64,000 nucleotides of DNA from Microlunatus sagamiharensis (GCF_900105785.1 NZ_LT629799.1:1674001-1738000), one strand, 5' to 3'. Shown: positions 1-9,041, numbered from the stretch's first letter. Translations and numbers: made by a program. The notes: generated from the sequence alone by a model not told the origin.

Positions 1-3000
1 CCGGACGACGACGTCGCTGGCCAGCACCGTCGACACCAGGTCGTACGCCTTGGGGAACAGCAGCACCTCGATCGAGGCCTCGAGGTCCTCGACGGTCAGC
101 ACCGCCCACAGGTCGCCCCGCTTGGTCGTCTTGCGGTTGACGTTGGTGATCATCCCGGCGATCGTCACCTGGCCCTCGCGGGGGCCGTCGTCGGAGAGCA
201 GCTCGCCGATGCTGATGTCGCGCTCGGTGGAGAGGATGTGCTCCAGCCCGAAGAGCGGGTGGTCGCTGACGTAGAGCCCGAGCATCTCCCGCTCGAAGGC
301 GAGCTTGGTCCGCTTGTCCCACTCCGGCAGGTCGGGCACGACGCCGGTGATGTGCGAGGAACCGGCCTCGTCGTCGTCGGGGTCGAAGCCGAAGTCGAAG
401 GCGTCCTGGCCGCGCGCGGAGTTGCGCTTGAGGTCGAGCACGCCGTCGACCGCCGACTCGTAGATGCTCATCAGCGCGCGGCGGGTGTGGCCCATCGAGT
501 CGAAGGCGCCGGCCTTGACCAGCGACTCGATGAGCCGCTTGTTGCACACGACGAGGTCGGCGACGTCGAGGAAGGAGTAGAAGTCGGGCGCCTTGCCCTG
601 CTCGAGGCGGGCGACGACGATCTTGTCGACCGCGTTCGCGCCGACGTTGCGCACGGCGGTGAGGCCGAAGCGGATGTCGGTCCCGACCGGGGTGAAGTTC
701 GCCTCCGACTCGTTGACGTCGGGCGGCAGCACCTGGATGCCCATCCGCCGGCACTCGCCGAGGTAGATGGCCATCTTGTCCTTGTCGTCGCCGACCGAGG
801 TCAGCAGCGCGGCCATGAACTCGGCCCGGAAGTTGGCCTTGAGGTAGGCGGTCCAGTAGGAGACGAGCCCGTACGCCGCCGTGTGCGCCTTGTTGAACGC
901 GTAGTCGGAGAAGGGGACCAGCACGTCCCACAGCGCCTTGATGGCCGCGTCGGAGTAGCCGTTGGCCTTCATCCCGGCCGAGAACGGCTTGAACTCCGCG
1001 TCGAGGATCTCCTTCTTCTTCTTGCCCATCGCCCGGCGCAGCAGGTCGGCCTGGCCCAGGGTGTAGCCGGCGACCTTCTGCGCGGTCGCCATCACCTGCT
1101 CCTGGTAGACGATCAGGCCGTGCGTCGTGCCGAGGATCTCCTTCAGGGGCTCCTCGAGCTCAGGGTGGATCGGCGTGATGTCCTGGCGCCCGTTCTTGCG
1201 CAGGGCGTAGTTCGTGTGGCTGTCCACACCCATCGGGCCGGGACGGTAGAGCGCGAGGACCGCGGAGATGTCCTCGAAGTTGTCCGGGCGCATCAGGCGC
1301 AGCAGCGAGCGCATCGGCCCGCCGTCGAGCTGGAAGACCCCGAGCGTGTCGCCGTGGCCCAGCAGCGCGTACGTGGCCGGGTCGTCGAGCGCGAGGTCCT
1401 CCAGCACCAGGTCGACGCCGCGGTTGAGCTTGATGTTCTTGACGGCGTCGTCGAGCACGGTGAGGTTCCGCAGCCCGAGGAAGTCCATCTTGATCAGACC
1501 CAGCGACTCGCAGGTCGGGTAGTCGAACTGGGTGATGATCGCGCCGTCCTGCTCGCGGCGCATGATCGGGATGATGTCGATGAGCGGTTCGCTGCTCATG
1601 ATCACGCCGGCCGCGTGCACGCCCCACTGGCGCTTGAGGCCCTCGAGGTCGCGGGCGGTGTCGACGACCTTCTGCACGTCGGCGTCGGACTCGTAGATCG
1701 AGCGGAACTCCCCGCCCTCGCCGTAGCGGGGGTGCTCCTTGTCGAAGAGCTTGCCCAGCGGCACGTCCTTGCCCATGACGGGCGGGGGCATCGCCTTGGT
1801 CAGCCGCTCCCCCATCCCGAAGGGGTAGCCGAGCACGCGGGAGGCGTCCTTGACGGCCTGCTTGGCCTTGATCGTGCCGTAGGTGACGATCTGGCTGACG
1901 CGGTCCTCGCCGTACTTCTGCGTGACGTAGCGGATCACCTCGCCGCGGCGGCGCTCGTCGAAGTCGATGTCGAAGTCGGGCATCGAGACGCGGTCGGGGT
2001 TGAGGAAGCGCTCGAAGATCAGGCCGTGCTGCAGCGGGTCGAGGTCGGTGATCCGCATCGCGTACGCCGCCATCGAGCCGGCGCCCGACCCACGGCCCGG
2101 GCCGACCCGGATCCCGTTCTCCTTGGCCCAGTTGATGAAGTCGGCGACGACGAGGAAGTAGCCGGCGAAGCCCATCTGGGTGATGACGCCGGTCTCGAAC
2201 TCGGCCTGGCGGCGCACGTCGTCGGGGATGCCGCCGGGGTAGCGGCGGCGCAGACCGGTCTCGACCTCCTTGACGAACCAGGAGGTCTCGTCCTCCCCCG
2301 GCGGGCAGGGGAAGCGCGGCATGTAGGTGCCGGTCCCCTCGGCGAAGGAGATGTCGCACCGCTCGGCGATCGCGAGGGTGTTGTCGCAGGCCTCGGGCAG
2401 CTCGGCGAAGAGCCGGCGCATCTCGGCCGGCGACTTGAGGTAGTAGCCGTCGCCGTCGAACTTGAAGCGGTTGGCGTCGGCCATCGTCGAGCCGGACTGC
2501 ACGCAGAGCAGCACCTCGTGCGCGGCGGCCTCGGCCCGCGTCGCGTAGTGCAGGTCGTTGGTGGCGACGAGCGGGAGCTTGAGGTCACGAGAGAGCCGCA
2601 GCAGGTCCTGGCGCACGCGGTTCTCGATCGAGAGCCCGTGGTCCATCAGCTCGACGTAGTAGTTCTCGGCGCCGAAGATGTCGCGGAACTCGGCCGCGCT
2701 CGCCACCGCCTCGTCGTACTTGCCGAGGCGCAGGTAGGTCTGCACCTCCCCCGAGGGGCACCCGGTCGTGGCGATGAGGCCCTTGCCGTAGGTGTTCAGC
2801 AGCTCACGGTCGACGCGCGGCTTGAAGTAGTAGCCCTCCAGCGAGGCGAGCGAGCCCATCCGGAAGAGGTTGTGCAGCCCGGTCGTCGAGGACGCCCACA
2901 TCGTCATGTGGGTGAAGGCACCGCCGCCGGAGACGTCGTCGCCGTTCGAGCCGGCCTTGGCGTCGCCCCAGCGGACCCGCTTGCGCTCGCTGCGGTGGGT

Positions 3001-3240
3001 CTTGGGCGTCACGTACGCCTCGAGGCCCACGATCGGCTTGACCCCGGTCCCCTTGGACGCCTTGTGGAACTCGTAGGCGCCGAACAGGTTGCCGTGGTCG
3101 GTCACCGCGATGGCGGGCATGCCCTGCTCCTCGCACCCGGCGAAGAGGTCCTTGATGCGTGCCGCACCGTCGAGCATCGAGTACTCGGAGTGCACGTGCA
3201 GGTGCACGAAGCTGTCTGCCGTTGATGTGGGGCTGCTCAT
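1..3240 (-). CDS. dnaE: DNA polymerase III alpha subunit, C-terminus cut by window edge
   Basis: Replicative polymerase catalytic subunit. The reading frame starts at ATG 3240 and runs off the left edge after 1080 codons without a stop; DnaE1 proteins are near 1180 residues, so roughly the last 100 are missing. The N-terminal PHP domain is seen at once (H13, H15, H17 in FVHLHVHSEYS). The polymerase core has GPGRGSGAGS near residue 381 and the catalytic PDFDIDFDERR at P421-D428. A helix-hairpin-helix region and the start of an OB-fold (EGQVTIAGMITNVNRK) follow. No intein or frameshift is seen. A TAGGCT hexamer 9 nt before the ATG could give a nearly leaderless mRNA, and no Shine-Dalgarno is present. 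Identity is very secure. Confidence 0.97.
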   Translation of the reverse strand, partial: MSSPTSTADSFVHLHVHSEYSMLDGAARIKDLFAGCEEQGMPAIAVTDHGNLFGAYEFHKASKGTGVKPIVGLEAYVTPKTHRSERKRVRWGDAKAGSNGDDVSGGGAFTHMTMWASSTTGLHNLFRMGSLASLEGYYFKPRVDRELLNTYGKGLIATTGCPSGEVQTYLRLGKYDEAVASAAEFRDIFGAENYYVELMDHGLSIENRVRQDLLRLSRDLKLPLVATNDLHYATRAEAAAHEVLLCVQSGSTMADANRFKFDGDGYYLKSPAEMRRLFAELPEACDNTLAIAERCDISFAEGTGTYMPRFPCPPGEDETSWFVKEVETGLRRRYPGGIPDDVRRQAEFETGVITQMGFAGYFLVVADFINWAKENGIRVGPGRGSGAGSMAAYAMRITDLDPLQHGLIFERFLNPDRVSMPDFDIDFDERRRGEVIRYVTQKYGEDRVSQIVTYGTIKAKQAVKDASRVLGYPFGMGERLTKAMPPPVMGKDVPLGKLFDKEHPRYGEGGEFRSIYESDADVQKVVDTARDLEGLKRQWGVHAAGVIMSSEPLIDIIPIMRREQDGAIITQFDYPTCESLGLIKMDFLGLRNLTVLDDAVKNIKLNRGVDLVLEDLALDDPATYALLGHGDTLGVFQLDGGPMRSLLRLMRPDNFEDISAVLALYRPGPMGVDSHTNYALRKNGRQDITPIHPELEEPLKEILGTTHGLIVYQEQVMATAQKVAGYTLGQADLLRRAMGKKKKEILDAEFKPFSAGMKANGYSDAAIKALWDVLVPFSDYAFNKAHTAAYGLVSYWTAYLKANFRAEFMAALLTSVGDDKDKMAIYLGECRRMGIQVLPPDVNESEANFTPVGTDIRFGLTAVRNVGANAVDKIVVARLEQGKAPDFYSFLDVADLVVCNKRLIESLVKAGAFDSMGHTRRALMSIYESAVDGVLDLKRNSARGQDAFDFGFDPDDDEAGSSHITGVVPDLPEWDKRTKLAFEREMLGLYVSDHPLFGLEHILSTERDISIGELLSDDGPREGQVTIAGMITNVNRKTTKRGDLWAVLTVEDLEASIEVLLFPKAYDLVSTVLASDVVVR

Positions 3241-3249
3241 CGGAAGGAC

Positions 3250-3255
3250 AGCCTA
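3250..3255 (-). promoter_or_regulatory. Candidate -10 box of dnaE
   Basis: TAGGCT on the minus strand, 9 nt before the dnaE ATG. The same hexamer sits before the ABC transporter gene at 7142. No clear -35 was found, so this is an inference from position and the TANNNT pattern. Confidence 0.35.
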
Positions 3256-3284
3256 AGCGCGTCCGCGAGGAGTCCCCCACCACG

Positions 3285-3323
3285 ACGCGCCCGCCCCCGC
3301 CGCGAGGGCGGGGACGGGCGCGT
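3285..3323 (-). terminator. Strong hairpin downstream of the aminopeptidase gene
   Basis: Two 17-nt arms (3285-3301 and 3307-3323) pair with one mismatch around a 5-nt loop. The hairpin lies 47 nt past the stop of the minus-strand hydrolase at 3370 and just upstream of dnaE. There is no U-tract, so it would be an actinobacterial I-shaped terminator separating the hydrolase from dnaE. Confidence 0.65.
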
Positions 3324-3369
3324 GCGGGCCATGACGAGGGTCACCGAGCGGCGCCGGACGGGATCCGGC

Positions 3370-5040
3370 TCAGCGCGGCAGGGCCTCGCTCTTGAGCTGC
3401 TTCAGCTCGGCGTAGCGGCTCGTGTCGACGGTCTTGGCCGAGCGGCCGTTGGCCGCCGGCGGCTCCGGCGCGGGGACCGGGTCGCACTTGACGTCGGAGC
3501 GGTTGCCCGACTTCCGCTTCGGGAGCTTGCCGGTGTCGAGGTAGTCCGCGATCCGGTCGTCGGTGCAGGCCACGCCGGACAGCGAACCGGCATGGGTCGT
3601 GCCGCCGACGCCCTCGATGAGCCGGGCGCCCTTGAAGCGCTTGCGGACCTCGATGGCGCCCGAGTACGGCGTCGCCGCGTCGAGCGTCTCGTTGATCAGC
3701 AGGATGCTGCCGGTCTTGTCGCCCTTGACCTTGACCGGCTTGGTCACCTGGCCCGGCCAGTGGCGGCAGGGCTCGTTGTACCAGGTGTTGCCCCAGGTCT
3801 CGAAGGGCGCGTCGACGTAGATCGACCAGGCGTCCTTCTGCCAGGTCTTCCAGCTGTCGGGCCACGAGGCGTCGGTGCACTGCACGCCGAGGTAGACCGC
3901 GTAGCCGTTGTCGGCCTGGGGGTCGGACGGGTCGAACCCGAAGTTCGCCGCGACGCCGGAGATGTCGCCGTCGTTCACGTACGCCGAGAACGCCTCCGCC
4001 AGGTCGGTCCAGCCGTAGACGTAGTAGCCGGCCGACAGGAAGACGTCGGTCCACTCGCTGCCACCGATGAGGCCGCCCTCGGCCTGCGCGGGGTCGTCGT
4101 AGAGCTTCTCCTGCGCGCGGTAGAAGGCCAGCCGGACGGCCGTCTCCGTCGTGCCGAGGCGGTAGGTGCTGTCGTGCTCGGCGACCCACGCGAACCAGGC
4201 GTTGATGGTCTTCTCGAAGGCGCGGTTCTGGTCGAGGTTGGCCTCGTACCAGACGCCGCGCGGGTCGACGACGCCGTCGAAGACGGCCCGGCGCAGACGG
4301 TCGGGGTAGAGCGTCTTGTAGACCTGGCCGAGGTAGGTGCCGTACGAGAACCCGTAGTAGTTGATCTTCTTCTCGCCGAGCGCCCGGCGGATGCTCTCCA
4401 TGTCCTTGACCGAGTCGAGCGTGGTCAGGTGGTCGAGGATCGCGCCGTTGTTCGCAGCACAGGCGTCGGTGTAGGCGTTGGTGAGGTCGAACCACGTCTG
4501 CTCGACCGCCGGGCTCGAGGGCACGTAGCGGGGCCGGTCGAAGCCGCCGAAGCCCGGGTCGCAGGAGACGGCCGGCTCGGACTGGCCCACGCCACGGGGG
4601 TCGAAGCCGATCCAGTCGTAGGTCTCGCCGACCTTGTCCGGGACGTACTGCTGCAGGACCGGCAGGGTGAGCCCCGAGCCGCCCGGTCCGCCCGGGTTGG
4701 TCAGCATGACGCCCTGGTAGCGGTCGCCCTTGTGGACGAGCCGGGTAAGCGCGAGCGTGATCTTGGTGCCTCCGGGCTTGGCGTAGTCGAGCGGCACAGC
4801 CAGCCGGCCGCACTCGAAGCCGCGCTGCTGGAGCGCCGTCGAGGAGCACGTGCCCCAGTCGATCGGAGCCGGCGTGTAGGTCCTGTCCTGCTTCGCCGTG
4901 TCCACGGCGGGGGACTTGGGCGCGGCGGGCGCGGTGGGCGTGGTGGGGGCCGCCGGCGCGGCGGCGGCGGATGGACCGAGGAGGCCGCCGACCAGCAGCG
5001 CGGCGGCTGCGGTGGCGACGAGTGAGCGGCGAAGGGTCAC
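3370..5040 (-). CDS. Secreted tripeptidyl-aminopeptidase-like alpha/beta hydrolase (S33)
   Basis: Predicted extracellular exopeptidase of the Streptomyces Tap type, 556 aa. It begins with a signal peptide (MTLRRSLVATAAAALLVGGL, then an AAAA cleavage region) and an Ala/Pro-rich linker to about residue 48. The alpha/beta-hydrolase core shows the oxyanion motif NPGGPGGSG, the strand motif DWIGFDPRGVGQS, and the nucleophile elbow YGFSYGTYLG with Ser232. The C-terminal TAP-like domain has the acid in NETLDAATPY and the histidine in GGTTHAGS. The start is GTG 5040, preceded by GGAAGAG at 5-nt spacing. The gene is flanked by its own terminator and is transcribed alone. Tripeptide specificity is inferred from the family only. 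Confidence 0.88.
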   Translation of the reverse strand: MTLRRSLVATAAAALLVGGLLGPSAAAAPAAPTTPTAPAAPKSPAVDTAKQDRTYTPAPIDWGTCSSTALQQRGFECGRLAVPLDYAKPGGTKITLALTRLVHKGDRYQGVMLTNPGGPGGSGLTLPVLQQYVPDKVGETYDWIGFDPRGVGQSEPAVSCDPGFGGFDRPRYVPSSPAVEQTWFDLTNAYTDACAANNGAILDHLTTLDSVKDMESIRRALGEKKINYYGFSYGTYLGQVYKTLYPDRLRRAVFDGVVDPRGVWYEANLDQNRAFEKTINAWFAWVAEHDSTYRLGTTETAVRLAFYRAQEKLYDDPAQAEGGLIGGSEWTDVFLSAGYYVYGWTDLAEAFSAYVNDGDISGVAANFGFDPSDPQADNGYAVYLGVQCTDASWPDSWKTWQKDAWSIYVDAPFETWGNTWYNEPCRHWPGQVTKPVKVKGDKTGSILLINETLDAATPYSGAIEVRKRFKGARLIEGVGGTTHAGSLSGVACTDDRIADYLDTGKLPKRKSGNRSDVKCDPVPAPEPPAANGRSAKTVDTSRYAELKQLKSEALPR

Positions 5041-5108
5041 GGAGGCTCTTCCACGAGGCGACTGGGTGAGGTCACACTCGCACAGGCCACTGACAGCCCG
5101 GAAGACCC

Positions 5109-7142
5109 TCAGACCGAGACGTCGGCCCGGCGCCGCTCGCGGTCGCCGTCCTCGGGGTCGCAGAGCGTGCGCCCGTCGGTGAACAGCACCCCGTCGGCGA
5201 AGCGCGCCTCGACCTTGCCGTCACCGAACTGCTCGGCGTACAGGCGGGCGTAGAGCCCGCCCGAGGCGAGGAGCTCGGCGTGGGTGCCCTGCTCGACCAG
5301 TCGCCCGTCCTCGAGGCCGAAGATCACGTCGGCGTTCTGGATCGTCGAGAGCCGGTGGGCGATGGCGATCGTCGTGCGGCCCCTCGTGGCCCGCTCCAGG
5401 GCCTCCTGGACCAGCCGCTCGGTCTCGGTGTCGAGCGCCGAGGTCGCCTCGTCGAGGATCAGCACGCGGGGGTCCATCAGGAAGACCCGGGCGATGGCGA
5501 GGCGCTGCTTCTCCCCGCCCGAGAGCCGGTAGCCGCGCTCGCCGGTGACGGTGTCGTAGCCGTCCTCGAAGCTCATGATCCGGTCGTGGATGTTCGCGTT
5601 TACCGCGGCCTGGTGGACCTCCGCCTCCGTCGCACCAGGACGGGCGTACGCGATGTTGTCGTAGACGGTGCCGTGGAAGAGGTACGGCTCCTGGGTCACC
5701 ATCCCGACGGTCTCGGCGAGGGAGTCCATGGTGACCTCGCGGACGTCGACGCCGTCGACGAGCACCGCACCCTCGGTGACGTCGTAGAAGCGCGGCACGA
5801 GGTAGGTCATCGTCGTCTTGCCCGACCCCGACGGCCCCACGATGGCGGCGAGCTGGCCCGGCTCGATGCGCAGCGACAGCTGCCGCAGCGTCCACCGCTC
5901 ACCCGGCGGGACCTCGCCCTCGACCGCGACGCGCGGGGCGCGCTCGGGCGCCGGCTCGTCGAAGCGCGGGCCACCGGGCGCCGTGCCGCTCAGGACCCGG
6001 GGCTCGGGGTAGCGGAACGACACGTCGGCGAACTCGACCGAGCCGCCCGACACGGTCGGGGGCAGCGGCCGGGCGCCGGGGCGCTCCACGATCGCCGGGA
6101 CGAGGTCGAGGTACTCGAAGATCCGCCGGAACAGCGCCAGCGAGGTCTGCACGTCGAGCGTGACCCGCATGAGCTGGATCAGCGGCATCTGCAGACGTGC
6201 CTGCAGGGTCGTGAAGGCGACGAGCGTCCCGGCGGTGAGCGTGGCCGCCCCGGCGGTGACGCGGCCGGTGATGATGAAGCCCGCCGCCAGGTAGATCAGG
6301 GCCGGGGTGATCGCGAAGAACGTCTGCACCAGGGCGAAGAAGGCGCGCCCGGTCATGGCCTGCTCGACCTGGAGCCGCGTCTGGCGGGCGTTCTCCTCGC
6401 GGTAGCGGCGGACCTCGGAGCCGGCGCGGTTGAAGACCTTCGCCAGCAGGATGCCCGAGACCGACAGCGACTCCTCGGTGATCGCGGTCATCTCCGACAG
6501 CGACTCCTGCGTGCGCCGGGCCAGGCGCTGGCGACGGCGTCCCACGCGCAGCTGCAGCCACACGAACAGCGGCATCAGGACGAGCGTGATGACCGTCAGC
6601 TGCCAGCTCAGCAGGACCATGGCGACGAACGCCGAGATGACCGTCACCGAGTTCTGCACGATGGTCGTCGCCGTGTCGGTGAGGACCGTGCGGACCCCGC
6701 TCACGTCGTTGGCCAGCCGCGACTGGATCGCCCCGGTCTTGGTGGCGGTGAAGAACGCCAGCTCCATCTTCTGCAGGTGGGCGAAGAGGTCGCCGCGCAG
6801 GTCGGCCATCGCGGAGTTGCCGATCGTGCTGGTCAGCCAGTTCTGCCCGATGCCGATCAGCGCGGTCGCCACCGGGATCGCGCAGAGCCCGGCGACCAGC
6901 CAGCCGAGCAGGTGGAAGTCCGGCGCCCGGCCGTCGACCGGGAACAGGGCGTCGTCGAAGACGGCCTTGGTCAGGAACGGTGCGGCCACGCCGAGCAGCG
7001 CGGAGAGCACGACCGCGGCGAGGACCAGCAGCATCTTGGTCTTGTACGGCGCCAGCAGCCGGGCGATCCGGCGCAGCGTGCTGGGTCCGACGCGCTCACC
7101 GGCCGCGCCCGGCGCGTCGGGGGCCACGCTGACGTCGGTCAT
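5109..7142 (-). CDS. ABC exporter, fused permease and ATPase
   Basis: Type IV ABC half-transporter, 677 aa, acting in the cytoplasmic membrane, probably as a homodimer or with an unlinked partner. A six-helix membrane domain covers about residues 35-330. The nucleotide-binding domain has Walker A GPSGSGKTT near residue 436, the Q-loop GMVTQEPYLFHGTV, signature LSGGEKQRLAIAR near 540, Walker B VLILDEATSALD and the switch histidine in AIAHRLST. Between the first NBD strand (FADVSFRYPE) and the next (WTLRQLSLRIEPG) lies an extra Pro/Gly-rich stretch of about 40 residues that is not part of the usual fold. Substrate cannot be read from sequence. The start ATG 7142 is supported by a TAGGCT box 6 nt upstream. 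Confidence 0.9.
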   Translation of the reverse strand: MTDVSVAPDAPGAAGERVGPSTLRRIARLLAPYKTKMLLVLAAVVLSALLGVAAPFLTKAVFDDALFPVDGRAPDFHLLGWLVAGLCAIPVATALIGIGQNWLTSTIGNSAMADLRGDLFAHLQKMELAFFTATKTGAIQSRLANDVSGVRTVLTDTATTIVQNSVTVISAFVAMVLLSWQLTVITLVLMPLFVWLQLRVGRRRQRLARRTQESLSEMTAITEESLSVSGILLAKVFNRAGSEVRRYREENARQTRLQVEQAMTGRAFFALVQTFFAITPALIYLAAGFIITGRVTAGAATLTAGTLVAFTTLQARLQMPLIQLMRVTLDVQTSLALFRRIFEYLDLVPAIVERPGARPLPPTVSGGSVEFADVSFRYPEPRVLSGTAPGGPRFDEPAPERAPRVAVEGEVPPGERWTLRQLSLRIEPGQLAAIVGPSGSGKTTMTYLVPRFYDVTEGAVLVDGVDVREVTMDSLAETVGMVTQEPYLFHGTVYDNIAYARPGATEAEVHQAAVNANIHDRIMSFEDGYDTVTGERGYRLSGGEKQRLAIARVFLMDPRVLILDEATSALDTETERLVQEALERATRGRTTIAIAHRLSTIQNADVIFGLEDGRLVEQGTHAELLASGGLYARLYAEQFGDGKVEARFADGVLFTDGRTLCDPEDGDRERRRADVSV

Positions 7143-7148
7143 GGCGCG

Positions 7149-7154
7149 AGCCTA
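7149..7154 (-). promoter_or_regulatory. Leaderless -10 box of the ABC transporter
   Basis: TAGGCT followed by exactly 6 nt (CGCGCC) and the ATG at 7142. This is the TANNNT-N6-ATG spacing of actinobacterial leaderless promoters, and no Shine-Dalgarno is visible. Confidence 0.5.
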
Positions 7155-7173
7155 GGCGCGGGCGCCGCCAGCC

Positions 7174-7710
7174 TCAGCCGGCACGGGCGTCGAGCCGCGC
7201 GAGGACCTTCTCGACCGTGCCGAGCGTGCGGGTGGTGGCGCTGACGCCGACGACCCGGCTGAAGCCCGCCGCGAGCCGGCTGCGGGCCTGCCCGGCGCCG
7301 TAGCGGACCCACACCTCCCGCCCGTGGACGGCGTACGGCTCCGCCTCCGTGGCCACCGCGGCGAGCCGGTCCTCCACGCCCGCGGGCGGCTCGCCGACGA
7401 GGAAGGCGACCGTGACCTGGCTCGCCGAGGCGTCCGGGAAGGGGTTCGCGGCGAGCACCGCCCGCAGCTCGGCGGCCGTCCGCACCGTCACGTCGACGTC
7501 CGCGCCGTACTCCTCCCGGAGGGCGTGTGTGAGCTCACGCTCGACGGCGCTCGCGGCCCGGTCGGTGGTGAGCACGAGGTTGCCGGTGCGTAGGTAGGTC
7601 CAGGCGTCCGCGTAGCCGAGTCCCCCGGCGAGCTCGACGAGCCGGGGCATCGAGACCGCCCGGTCGGCCCCGAGGTTCACACCCCGCAGGAACGCCACGT
7701 ACGTCGTCAT
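7174..7710 (-). CDS. DUF1697 family protein
   Basis: Protein of 178 aa, matching the DUF1697 (PF08002) family; molecular function is not established. It opens with the family hallmark TTYVAFLRGVNLG and continues with YLRTGNLVLTT and a C-terminal SRVVGVSATTRTLGTVEKV. The start ATG 7710 is chosen because it gives the conserved N-terminus directly and has GGAGGGGAG just upstream; longer reading through 8205 is only an open frame opposite the neighbouring gene. It sits 31 nt beyond the start of the ABC transporter gene on the same strand and diverges from the broken AbiEi-like gene. Confidence 0.85.
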   Translation of the reverse strand: MTTYVAFLRGVNLGADRAVSMPRLVELAGGLGYADAWTYLRTGNLVLTTDRAASAVERELTHALREEYGADVDVTVRTAAELRAVLAANPFPDASASQVTVAFLVGEPPAGVEDRLAAVATEAEPYAVHGREVWVRYGAGQARSRLAAGFSRVVGVSATTRTLGTVEKVLARLDARAG

Positions 7711-7759
7711 CCCGCTCCCCTCCGCCCCGTTCTGCGCCCGCGTGCGCCACCTCTTCGTC

Positions 7760-7840
7760 GGGAACCTGTGCGCGCACAGGTTCCTCGCACTGGGCCCAGG
7801 CTGCAACGTCGGCTCGGTGACAGCAACCTGGGCGCAGTCC
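7760..7840 (-). repeat. Inverted 81-bp repeat, left copy, with perfect 24-bp palindrome
   Basis: On the minus strand this segment aligns without gaps to 8961-9041 on the plus strand; I count about 64 of 81 positions identical, highest at the palindromic end. The end holds a perfect 24-bp palindrome (7761-7784, half-site GGAACCTGTGCG). A 16-nt internal inverted repeat pairs 7790-7805 with 7823-7838. It lies in the divergent gap between the DUF1697 and AbiEi-like genes. Confidence 0.75.
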
Positions 7841-7930
7841 GGACGGCATGCGAAGCGGTGCGCGGAGTTGTCCACAGATGTCCTGCTGGGCGGTGGCTCG
7901 ACGCGCACCGGGGCAGCACACTCACCAGCC

Positions 7931-8916
7931 ATGGACCTCGATCCGGCGAGCCTGGGCGCCGACCGGCACGGCGTCTTCACGCGGGCCGAGGCGCTCGACC
8001 GCGGCGAGTCCGACCGGTCCCTCCTCCGTGCGGTGCAGCGCGGGGTGCTGGTGCGCCTGCGCCGGGGCATGTACGTCTCGGGCGAGAGGTACGCGGCGTG
8101 CGACGACTCGGGCAAGCACCTGCTCCACGCGTACGCCGCCGTGGCGGCGCAGGGAGGCGAGGTGGCCCTCACCGGTGCCTCGGCGGCGGCCCTGCACGGC
8201 TTCACGATCTACCAGCAGGACCTGTCGGTCGTGCACCTGCTCCGCCTCGACGGAGGTTCGGGTCGCAGGGCCGCCTCGGCCTCCCACCACCACTACCGGC
8301 CCGAGGTCGACGAGCCGAGCTCGTCGAGCGGGCCGGCGTACGGACCGTGAGCCCGGCCCGTGCCGTGTGGGAGGTGGCCTCGAGCTCGACGCTGGAGGCC
8401 GGGGTGGTCACCGCGGACTCGGCGCTGCGGGCGGACCCGGACCTCCGGGACCAGCTCGAGGACCTGCAGGCACGATTCGTCCGGGTACCGGGTTCGCGGA
8501 CCGCGCGCGCAGCGGTCGCACTCGCCGATCCCCGCTCGGAGTCGGCCGGCGAGTCGGTCACCCGGGTGCAGCTCCACCGGCACCAGGTGCCGATGCCCGA
8601 CCTCCAGCACGAGGTACGAGGCGGCGACGGACGGCTGATCGGCCGCTCGGACTTCTCCTGGCCCGAGTTCCGTCACCTCGGCGAGTTCGACGGGAAGGTC
8701 AAGTACGAGCGGTTCCTGCGCAAGGGCGAGTCGGCGTCCGACCGCGTCGTCCGGGAGAAGAGGCGCGAGGACGAGATGCGCGACGAGGGCTACGGCATGA
8801 CGCGGTTCGTCTGGTCGATGGTCATGCCCGACGCGTCCCGGCGCACGATGGCCGCGCTCCTCCCGGTGCTCGCGCGCTCGCAGCGGCTGTACGTCGGGTT
8901 CGGTGCGGCCGGGTAG
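7931..8916 (+). pseudogene. AbiEi-antitoxin-like / nuclease-like protein, broken by a -1 frameshift
   Basis: Two adjacent frames make one protein of about 328 aa. The first part (ATG 7931 to about 8314) has a winged-helix, AbiEi-like N-terminus: GVFTRAEALDRGESDRSLLR, then VLVRLRRGMYVSGERY. The second part, one frame back, runs from AELVERAGVRTVSPARAVWE to 8916 and carries RSDFSWPEFRHLGEFDGKVKY, reminiscent of a PD-(D/E)XK-like core. Restoring a single G at 8314 joins them smoothly (PEVDE-AELVER). This family is common in many copies in Nocardioides-like genomes. No AbiEii nucleotidyltransferase toxin is adjacent, so this is not a complete type IV toxin-antitoxin pair. The indel could be genuine decay or an assembly error. 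The gene is framed by the inverted repeats at 7760 and 8961. Confidence 0.75.
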
Positions 8917-8960
8917 GTCCGCGCGCGCACGGCGTGAGCACGCGCCCGGCGTCCGCGTCT

Positions 8961-9041
8961 GCACTGCGCCCTGCTTCCCCGCACCGCGCACAGGCTGCAA
9001 CCTGGGCCCGGTGCAGGGAACCTGTGCGCGCATAGGTTCCC
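8961..9041 (+). repeat. Inverted 81-bp repeat, right copy, ending in a near-perfect palindrome
   Basis: Mate of 7760-7840 in opposite orientation. Its end forms a 36-nt palindrome (9011-9046) with one mismatched pair. It lies between the convergent AbiEi-like gene and narK, so besides being half of a repeat pair it could act as a bidirectional terminator. Confidence 0.75.

Noticed and set aside
238-3225. Open frame of 995 codons on the plus strand opposite dnaE
   Set aside because: Composition is low-complexity Val/Arg/Gly/Asp-rich, typical of the antisense frame of a high-GC gene; dnaE motifs on the other strand are unambiguous.
7711-7930. Promoter of the AbiEi-like gene as the sole explanation of the palindrome
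   Set aside because: The same element recurs inverted beyond the 3' end of the gene, so promoter function alone cannot explain it.
8305-8320. Programmed -1 ribosomal frameshift in the AbiEi-like gene
   Set aside because: No slippery heptamer is present; a simple one-base indel explains the two frames.
7931-8916. Complete type IV (AbiE) toxin-antitoxin system
   Set aside because: No AbiEii nucleotidyltransferase-like gene is next to this gene or to the relative at 38067, and the gene is frameshifted.
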